A DNA stretch of 64,000 bases from Brevibacillus antibioticus. Lineage in GTDB: Bacteria > Bacillota > Bacilli > Brevibacillales > Brevibacillaceae. Position 1 is the stretch's first letter. Each line of letters begins with the position of its first letter. Under the pieces are notes generated by a model. It was given only the letters and a program-made list of their open reading frames with translations, searched no databases and was not told the DNA's origin. The translations under genes were made by a program, and so were the position numbers. The stretch is from contig NZ_SZNK01000001.1 of the NCBI RefSeq assembly GCF_005217615.1, positions 1,259,501-1,323,500 of the forward strand. Direction: 5' to 3'. This document shows positions 29,301 through 37,200 of the stretch, piece after piece.

Positions 29301-31237
29301 GCTTCGATGAGATGGTCATGCTTTCGGAAGAGGAACAACAACAAATCCTCTACGACTTTAACGATACAGCCACACCGTATCCAGATGAGCTGACTGTTGT
29401 GCAATGGTTCGAAGCCCAAGTGGCCAAAACACCGCACCAACCGGCCCTTGTATGCAACAATAGTCAGTTGACCTACATCGAACTGAACGAAAAAGCCAAC
29501 AAGCTGGCACGTCAACTTCGTGCGGCTGGTGTGGTGGGGAAAGACAATTTCATTGGAATCATGGCCGATCGTTCCCAAGAGATGATCGTGGCGATGTTGG
29601 CCGCCTGGAAATCAGGAGGGGCTTTTGTACCAATTGATCCGGCTTATCCAGCAGAGCGGATAGCCTATATGCTCACAAACAGCAACGCTGTTGTATTACT
29701 GTCACAGCAACATTTACGCGACAAGGTGGAATACAACGGCATCTGGATCTGTTTAGATGATCTCGAAGGAGATGCAACAAACCTTGACCCTATTGCTTCA
29801 CCTTCTGACCTCGCGTATGCCATCTATACATCCGGTTCAACTGGAAAGCCAAAAGGGGTTATGATCGAGCATCGTTCTTTGGTCAACTTCATCAACGGCA
29901 TGAAAGAGCGGATAGGGTTCGCTGCTGATAAACCGGTTCTATCCATCACCACGATGTCATTTGATATTTTTGCCTTGGAAACGATTCTGCCGCTCACTCT
30001 AGGGGCTCAGATCGTTATCGCGACAGAATCAGAGCAGATGGATGTCAACAGACTCGCCTCTCTGATCACCCGCCACAATGTAAAGATGTTACAAATGACC
30101 CCGTCACGAATGCAGCTTTTATTGGCTTCCAATGACAAGTTATGGCTTGAGCAGGTCACGGATATCATGATCGGTGGTGAGAATTTCCCGCTAGCTCTAT
30201 TATCTACCTTGCAAGAAAGAACCCGAGCACGTATCTACAACATGTATGGTCCAACAGAAACCACCATCTGGTCTGCGGTAAAAGAGCTGACCAATGAAAC
30301 GGCCATCACCATCGGCACTCCAATCGCCAACACTCAATGCTATGTCCTTGGCCCAGACAAGCAAATTCAGCCGATCGGTGTGGCAGGTGAGCTATATATC
30401 GCTGGTGATGGTGTGGCGAGAGGATATCACAGTTTGCCTGCCGTAACCTCAGAAAAATTCGGGGCCAACCCATTCACGGGAAAAGGAAGGATGTATCGTA
30501 CCGGCGACATAGCCAAATGGTTGCCAAACGGTGAACTGGAATTGCTCGGAAGGATCGATCATCAAGTGAAGGTCAGAGGCTATCGCGTTGAGCTGGGAGA
30601 GATCGAAGCGCATTTGGCTCAACATGAAGCGATTGAGGATGTCGTAGTGACAGCACGGAAAGATTCAAATGGACGGACCTACGTGTGCGCTTACTACGTC
30701 CGAACCCGTGTTGTTGAAACATCTGAGCTCCGCGAATTCCTCCTGCAACTGGTCCCAGAATATATGGTGCCTGCTTACTTCGTTGCATTGGAACAGATTC
30801 CGCTGACGCCTAACCAAAAGATCGATCGAGAAGCATTGCCTGCCCCTGATGTAAACCAGCAACTAAATGACAGCTTTGTCGCTCCCCAAAATGAGATTGA
30901 ACGGATTTTGACCGAGGAGTGGAAAGAAGTGTTGGGGCTGTCCCAGATCGGGGTGAGAGACAACTTCTTTGATCTGGGTGGCGACTCACTGTTAGCGGTT
31001 CAGGTATTTACCAAAATTCAACAACATTACACAGAGATCGAACTGTTCGACCTCTTTAAATATCCAAGTATTGAAAAAATGGCCGACTACATCGGAAAAG
31101 AGATACAGCCACTTGAAGGGGAAGAGAGAACAGAAAAGGAAAAGGAGAATGGCTTGGACGACATCTTCTATTTGTTTGACGAATTGAAAGAAGGCAAAGT
31201 AAGCATGGAACGAGCGATTGAAAGCTTAAAAAAATAG
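23300..31237 (+). CDS. Hybrid PKS-NRPS: KS-DH-KR-ACP-C-A(Gly-like)-PCP
   Basis: The 2645-residue protein adds a polyketide unit, can reduce and dehydrate it, and then adds an amino acid. The start is a TTG overlapping the previous gene; a nearby TTG at 23306 is also possible. The head (ITNYLFKQVAAKQLTPNEAK) is a helical docking segment. KS: DTACSS Cys ~204, HGTGT, NIGH. DH: HQVVGRYVLP with His ~690 and LHPAILD with Asp ~858, so the catalytic pair is present. KR: TGGLGGIG ~1196 and DYTAANSY ~1355. ACP: LGGDS ~1525. C: HHIITDG ~1719. A: TSGSTGKPKG and NMYGPTETTIW, code D-I-L-Q-M-G-M-I-W-K, glycine-like. PCP: LGGDS ~2560. A helical docking tail ends the protein (DELKEGKVSMERAIESL). Confidence 0.95.
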   Translation: MELITNYLFKQVAAKQLTPNEAKQLLKEIQVHSRASAPKREDVAVVGLACKLPGAESPAQYWENLVQGISSIGDFPEERKCDLVRYLHGERSRFKKGGYLREIDKFDAAFFRISPREAELMDPIQRLFLEIAWEALEDAGLAGKMITQSKTGVYVGYDTTPAPDYSDLLGDFQDTLALIGSNRGILASRLSYILDLKGPAVVFDTACSSSLVALHHASQAIRNGEIDMAVVGGVSLNFLPIGQGMLDATDGKIKTFDKNANGTVWGEGICAIILKRLNRAIEDKNSVYAVIKGSAINNDGASNGITAPSAEAQAELITQAWEIADVNPETISYIEAHGTGTKLGDPIEIRGIHSAFRQYTKKTQFCGIGSVKSNIGHTVGTSGLASVIKMSLALTHKILPPTLNFEQPSPLINFVDSPIYINDRLHQWETEGYPRRCGITSSGFSGTNCHLIMEEAPTTDQVSERSSYHYQIFTLSAKTEEALWLLILRYRKCLFAHREIRIEDVCGTANTGRGHYSHRLALIVQDTDHLLQKLHALDQSHFQSDGVILEGFHYGKHVISTVENPHLETDVLTESEKLVRSHAVNQVLHANGQAAFANPALLETYSTQYVQGADCDWSILYPPGSFTYLHLPVYPFDRMRHWFQREMPLAVNAEEKQKLRPLIDRLVVDTVGQCIFESILSPKSHWVVGEHQVVGRYVLPATAYLEMAIQAIQEYLQTNGVIQIHQFQIYVPLTFDLDQEKTVQIVITEKADGFAFQFFSEQERSSAGRRKQWITHAEGEIHIKAGSEDVKPDRLDIQMLRHVFGEETVLPQKQSSVLTFGSRWHGKKSVRTFNQTTLAYVDLPATLHAEAASYTLHPAILDMATSLGISMAPKDALYLPFSYRSITVYRPLPAKCYSLIVPSEERGNSEELIRYHLEIITESGEIAVSINDFTLKRVHDRKELVGSSNGNWAPFFQLCWVEEELSKQMPFSPNGSTLVFLDEYGWGEQLAQRLVQEKHSVITVSYSHSFRELAPDAYEIGGSEQDYVRLLAAIKEQELPISHIMHMQSIIITSDAPATVEQLKERQSRGVDSLFFLTKALFANKYRDDIQLLLFAKTVNEINKEEEALHPEQAALFGLGKVVTHEYDNLNCRCIDIDSSTTIEHLFHELVAKETSYLTAYRRGVRYIEVLEELNMDEDDKTSPIELKSEGVYIITGGLGGIGYTISLAIAQKQQVNFAFIQRSALPNREEWATILAEGTDAKLCRMIYRIQEIERIGSQVVCCQADVADQSTMQRVISQLRERFGQINGVIHSAGVPGDGFLIRKNYDTFTQVLSPKVQGTWVLDHITQNDNLDFFVMFSSITSLLGGRGQGDYTAANSYLDSFAAYRKKLGKRTLTINWPAWKEIGMAVDYGAVQDTPLQALETIEAVHLFEKAWHSKENRVLIGVMPFDQATTSKEELPFVRLVEQKKQQVLQAKLLLHPGQGRNLDISPQHPQPPSEAKTLVLKGKPEDDYSDTELKVAEIWAKNLGLSEIHVYSDLYSLGGDSIIAIKIVNDLKASIQQKIDISDLFEHQSVIQLAAFLDSLLSSERKVEEATVNKSTLIEGQHYALSSTQKRMWFMQQFEPNLVIYNLMAQLQVPFEIHLNLLRESFRILIARHESLRTVFTIENGDPRQIILAPFELDIPFVNLSMEADKERVLTDLLLRENHTVFDLSKPLVRATLYKLGDSEYCVGVFFHHIITDGWGANIFVNELSEVYRALQSKEEPNLPSKQMSYINWVQQHIQWQESQEAQEMEAYWLQELVKPLPLLEMPFTYKRPMKQTFNGKHLTFRLLHEQSLAIKELARSHKVTIHMFLLSIYALWLNKLSGDDDIIIGLPIAGRDDKKLETIVGLFMNTVCIRVRFDGLSQFNELLQLVKEKSQKAYANGKYPFDTLVNKVNPPRDLSRSPIFSTMFTFFEYAQESQELSQFDLSMICKEADDEIEVRIEYNTDLFSPETMQRMAGYYHNLLLSLQANPARRFDEMVMLSEEEQQQILYDFNDTATPYPDELTVVQWFEAQVAKTPHQPALVCNNSQLTYIELNEKANKLARQLRAAGVVGKDNFIGIMADRSQEMIVAMLAAWKSGGAFVPIDPAYPAERIAYMLTNSNAVVLLSQQHLRDKVEYNGIWICLDDLEGDATNLDPIASPSDLAYAIYTSGSTGKPKGVMIEHRSLVNFINGMKERIGFAADKPVLSITTMSFDIFALETILPLTLGAQIVIATESEQMDVNRLASLITRHNVKMLQMTPSRMQLLLASNDKLWLEQVTDIMIGGENFPLALLSTLQERTRARIYNMYGPTETTIWSAVKELTNETAITIGTPIANTQCYVLGPDKQIQPIGVAGELYIAGDGVARGYHSLPAVTSEKFGANPFTGKGRMYRTGDIAKWLPNGELELLGRIDHQVKVRGYRVELGEIEAHLAQHEAIEDVVVTARKDSNGRTYVCAYYVRTRVVETSELREFLLQLVPEYMVPAYFVALEQIPLTPNQKIDREALPAPDVNQQLNDSFVAPQNEIERILTEEWKEVLGLSQIGVRDNFFDLGGDSLLAVQVFTKIQQHYTEIELFDLFKYPSIEKMADYIGKEIQPLEGEERTEKEKENGLDDIFYLFDELKEGKVSMERAIESLKK

Positions 31238-31251
31238 GAGAGCGTTAGCAT

Positions 31252-34200
31252 ATGAACCACATTTATCAGTTTGTGTTTGAAAAGGTCCTGCAAGAGAAGC
31301 TGGATAAGCAGATCGGTGCTCAATTGATCAAGATGCTCAACGACGAGAGCGAAAACACCAAACAAGAAAAAGACATCGCCATCATTGGCATGTCCGTGCA
31401 TATGTCGATGGCTGCGAATGTGGACGAGTTTTGGCATAACGTGAAAACGGGGACGGATTGCATCACGTCCGTCCCGACTTCAAGACTGGAGGAAATCCGT
31501 CAATTTTTCCCCTATTTCGGCGATCACGAACAGTTAGAATACGGGATTGGCTCTTATCTCGATAGAATCGGGTGTTTTGATCATAGCTTCTTTCGGATTT
31601 CTCCAGCGGAAGCAAACATGATGGACCCGAATCAACGCTTGTTTCTCCAGGCAGCTTGGAATGCCCTCGAAGACGCTGGCTATACAAGGAAAACAGTAGT
31701 AGGCAATAAAATAGGTGTCTACGTCGGTCACAGTAGCGATTTTGGCATCGAGTACAAGAGAATCGTCAGTCAAGCCAATGATTCCGGCGTGGATCTGTCT
31801 GTAGCCGGTAATCTAAAGGCGATCATTGCGAGTCGGATTTCGTATCTGCTGGATTTGAAAGGTCCAAGCATGTTAATAGATACGGCTTGTTCCTCTTCGC
31901 TTGTAGCCGTCCACGTCGCATCCAAATCGTTGAGAAGCGGAGAGTGCGAGATGGCGCTTGTCGGCGGGATCAAAGTGAATTTGTTGCCGCTGACAAGTAG
32001 AAGCGGGATTGGGATCGACTCCCAAGATGGCAGAGCACGGGCCTTTGACGACAGTTCAGACGGCACCGGCTTTGGTGAAGGAATTGTCGCTTTACTTTTA
32101 AAACCGCTCGATAAAGCAAAAGCAGACAAAGACCAGATCCACGCGGTAATCAAAGGGTCGGCGATCAATCAAGACGGAACTTCGGTCGGGATTACCGCTC
32201 CCAACCTGCTTGCGCAAGAAGAAGTAATTGTGAATGCATGGAAAGACGCTGGCATCGATGATCCCGATACAATTACATATATCGAAGCGCATGGCACAGG
32301 TACACCGCTTGGTGACCCGATTGAATTAAACGGAATCGAAGGCGCTTTCCGCCGATTTTCCAACAAAAAGCAATTTTGTGCGATTGGTTCTGTGAAATCA
32401 AATGTGGGTCACTTGGATCATAATGCGGGTTTGGCCGGATTGGTGAAGGCTGTATTGGCGCTAAAAAACAAACAGCTTCCTCCGAGCTTGCACATTCGAC
32501 GTCCCAATCGCAAATTTCGCTTTGAAGATGCAGCTGTCTATCTAAACGATAAGCTGACCGACTGGGTGAGCCCAGATTCTCCTCGCCGCTGTGGGGTAAG
32601 TTCTTTCGGACTAAGCGGAACGAACTGTCACGTTGTCTTGGAGGAATCACCAGACACGGCTGTACGCACAACTGATGTAAATGTTTCCAAGCCGATGGTG
32701 TTTACACTTTCTGCCAAAAATCACGACTCGCTACTGGCCTATGTCCAGTCTTATAAAGAAACACTCGAGGGAAAACCGGAGCTGCGTATAGATGACATCT
32801 GTTACACCGCTGCCGTGATGCGGGACCATTACAACTGCCGAGTGGCTCTGGTGTTGACAGACCGTCAAGACTTTATTCGAAAAATCGATTGGCTGATCCA
32901 ATTTGGGATGAAGACCGATCAAGACAGAGGAATTTATGTCAGCGAAGGTACGACAAGCGATATCAAAAACCAGTGGAACCTAGAGGCTCAATCACTCATT
33001 AGAAAAGCGACGACAACGGATCCAGACTACTTCAGCACGCTGCACGAACTTTGCAAAATGTACATACGCAACGTTGATATCGACTGGGAACCGTTGTACC
33101 AAAACGTCCAGCCTAGCAAAGTCAGCTTGCCTACATACCCGTTCCAGAAAAAGACGTGCTGGGTAGATGCCCGCGTGCCTGAAGTCAACTCAGCAGAAGT
33201 CACCAATCTGATTCATCCGCTTCTACATCAACGGTTGGCAGATTCACTTAACATGGTGATCTACTCCACACACATGAACGTGGGTGATCACGCGGCATTT
33301 CATGATTTTTCCATAGAAGGCCAATCGTTCTTTACTGTAACCGCCTTGCTAGAGATGGCACGTCATGCTGTCTGCCATCATCTGTCCGTTTCAACCCCTG
33401 AATTGCGCGCCGTGACCATTCATCAACCGCTGATTCTTCAATGGGGATTTGAACAGGAGGTGCAGACGCTACTCAAGCAAACGAGCGATTCACTGGAGTT
33501 TACCATAATCAGTCGTAATGACAAAGCGGAGGAATGGACGGTTCACGCCGACGGGAAGGCATATCGCTCTAAAAAACAGAGTGCCAAGCACGTCAGAACT
33601 TTTCAAGGTGAACAAACAAGGGTTATGAGTCTGCAACTGCCCCACCCGTACGCAGAGAACTGTTTGCAATCAAGCATGATGCAGACTACGGTCATGACTG
33701 ACGAGACAGAAGCCTACTCAGTGGCGATTCCCGTGACGATTCAACGTGTAAGCTTTTATGAACCAATGCCGCTGCGCCTAACCCGTTTCGCGCACTTCAC
33801 GAATCAGGAAAACAGTCTGGTTACTGGCGATCTGGTATTTCTGAATGATCAGGAACGCATCGTTGCAGAAGTGGAAGGCTACACTTTCCAGCGGATGAAC
33901 AAATCAGCCATCCTGCAAGTGGCCATGTCCCAGCATCAGACAGCCTTTCACGAGATCTGTTGGAAACCAGAACCACTGGCTGGCACAACAGGGGTAACTC
34001 CCTGCACCATCCTTTTCCTGCATGGAGAAGGCGAGCGCAGCGCACACCTGTTGGCAGATCTGAAGAAAAACGGGCATGAGATCATCGAGGTCCAGCCTGG
34101 CAAAGGCTTTTACCTGACGCCTGACGGGACCTACTTCATTGGTGACAAAGAAGAAGACTATCTGGCCCTATTCGATGCTGTTCGTGAGCAAGGGTTTACC

Positions 34201-37200
34201 CGAATTGTCCACGCCCTAACAGTAGAGATAGAGGCACGTGAAGAGCAAGGCTTCTTCAGTATGTTTCATCTGATCCGTGCCTTAAGCCAGTCGAAAATAA
34301 GAGGGAAAATGCACATCGATATCATCTCGACTTGCGCTAACGAGGTAGATGGCGAAGAAGCTGCGATACATCCTGAGCATGCTGCTTTGTTTGGACTCGC
34401 CAAAGTGATCCCTCAAGAACATTCGAACATCACTTGCAGATGTGTAGATATCGATACAGAGACCCCAAGCGACATGCTGATACATGAGTTACATCATCAT
34501 TCCTCTGACTTAGTGGTAGGGTTTCGAAACGGTACCCGCTACGTGCAAGAATGCCGCACCTTAGATATGAATGCACAACCGTCCCACGATATGAAGCTGA
34601 GATCGCAAGGCGTCTATCTAATCACCGGGGGTCTGGGTGGGGTCAGCTTGGAGATTGCCAAATATATGGCTACCCGAGAGAGTGTGAACCTTTGTCTGCT
34701 AGGACGTTCGTCACTGCCACCACAAACTGAATGGAACAACATCTTGCAAACCTGCAGTGATCAGAATCAAAAAACGGTCAAGCGCATCAAGGCCCTGCAA
34801 GCGATTCAGGAGCTTGGCAGCAAAGTCGAGTATTTCCAAGCGGACGTATCCAAAGAGGAAGACCTGCAAGTAGTCTTGAAGGACATCCGTTCTAAGTATG
34901 GACGTATCGATGGAGTCATTCATGCTGCAGGGATAGCTGGAGACGGTATGATGCAGAGAAAAGACCGTGAGACGTTTGAGCGCGTCTTGGCCCCTAAAAT
35001 CCGCGGCACACGTCTGTTAGACCATTTAACACAAGCGGATCAGCCCGACTTTTTCATTCTGTTCTCATCGGTTACTTCCTTGCTTGGCGGATTCGGGCAA
35101 AGTGACTATACTACGGCAAACGCCTATCTGGATGCATATGCAGCGCACCGAACCAAACGCGGACATTTCACTACCACGATCAACTGGGCAACATGGAAAG
35201 AGACGGGAATGGCTGTGGATTACGGTGTCCATGAACTCAAGTCAGCATTCAGACCGCTTTCCACCGCCAAAGCAATTCAAGCTTTTGACCAGATCTTCGC
35301 ACGTAAGGTAATGCGCATTATTGTAGGAGATCTAGATGAGGAAGTATTGGCACAGGTAGATTCTGTTCCATTTGCTCTCTCTGACTCTTTGCATCAACGG
35401 CTTGAGCGGCGCAAGATCCCAAGTTCGGAAACAACGCATGGACAAACACCACTGCGGATTGTTCGTCTGCTGGGCAAGGCAGACGATACTTACACGTTGT
35501 ATGAAAAACAGTTCGGGGAAATCTGGGGAAACGTGCTCGGAATGGATGAGATCAGTATTTATGACGATTTCTATGAGTTGGGCGGCGATTCAATCATCGC
35601 GATGAAGATTGTTAACACTATCAACGATTCGCTTTCCTTGGATGTAAGCATTCCCGATCTTTTCGAACATTTGACTGTAGCTGCTCTGGCCGAACATGTT
35701 TCTCAAAAAGCAGTACCACAAGTAGCAGATACGGAACTGGCGCCAATCGCCGCCGCAGACATATCTGACAATGAAGAGGAAGAGTTCACCAGCGCACTAT
35801 CGAGGGGACAAGAGCGGATCTGGTTCCTGCAACAACTAGAACCAGCCATGACTGCCTACAATCTGCCCATAACAGCAGACTTGCAGATGCAGGTGGAGTT
35901 GCCGATGCTACAAAAGGCTCTGAATGCACTAATCAAATGCCACAGAAGCCTTCGCACCATCTTCGTAACGGAAAACGGGGTTCCCCGCCAAAAGGTATTA
36001 CACCATATATCCGTTCCAATCGAGCTGGTGGACCTTCGAGATCTCCTCAATCAAGGGGAATTACTTGATCAGATGGTCCGCACCCAAAAACAAAGATCGT
36101 TTGATCTGTCCCAACCGATGATTAGAGTCGCCCTTTATCAATTGGGCGAAACGCACTATCATTTCTTCTGCAATGTGCACCATATCATCGTGGACGGCTG
36201 GAGCATGGACTTGTTTTATCAAGAGCTGATGCGACTCTACAACTCTTATGTGAGGGGAGACAACCAACAACCAGCTCAGCCAAAACGCAGCTATGCCGAG
36301 TGGGTCGAACAGCAGAGAGAATGGGAACAAACAAATGAGTATAAACAGATGGAAGAATATTTCCTTAACGAGTTTTCGGGAATCCTGCCAGTGCTGCAAC
36401 TGCCAACAGATTTTCAACGGCCACCGCTTCAAACGTACAACGGAAGCTATGTAAAATTCAACATCAACCGCGAACAAACCATGCTTCTTAAAGAGGTGGC
36501 GAAGTCGTTGCACGCGACCACCCATATGACACTACTGGCCTCATACTTCCTGTTCTTGCACAAGCTGACCCGTGACAATGATCTGATCATTGGCTTCCCA
36601 ATTAGCGGACGCGAGAAAAAAGAGTGGGAGGACGTCATCGGGCTCTTTATTAATATGCTTTGCATCCGTGTCAATATGGAAGGCATCGAAACCTTTGCGG
36701 ATCTGGTTAAATACGTCCGCGAGAAAAGCTTGCAATCATACAAAAACGGACGATATCCGTTTGACTCCTTGGTCGCGGCGCTCCACCCAGAGCGGGATTT
36801 AAGCCGCAGTCCGATTTTCTCGACGATGTTCCAGTTCTACGAAGTCGTTACACCTGATAACGACGGAGCTACCCAATATGAGCTGAGTCTGCTCGTCACT
36901 GAACAGCAAGGCGAAATGGCAGTTAAGCTGGAGTACAATACAGACTTGTTCCGACCAGACACGATCCAGCGTTTTGCTCTACAGTTCCTGAATCTGATCG
37001 GGCAAATCACTGAGAACCATCGACAGAGCTTGTCTGACCTTACACTCTTGTCAACAGAGGAAAAAGATTTCCTGCTCACAGCTAACAGCCAAACGGACGC
37101 AAATTGCCTGGGCAGCGAAACTATTCATGAGCTGTTTATTCGTCAGGCCAAGCAGACACCGGATGCCATCGCAGTGCAAGGCAATAACGTCACATGGACC

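Noticed and set aside
31450-31475. 7-bp inverted repeat (GGGACGG ... CCGTCCC)
   Set aside because: It is within the coding sequence at the start of a KS, has no U-tract after it, and is readily explained by chance in a coding region.
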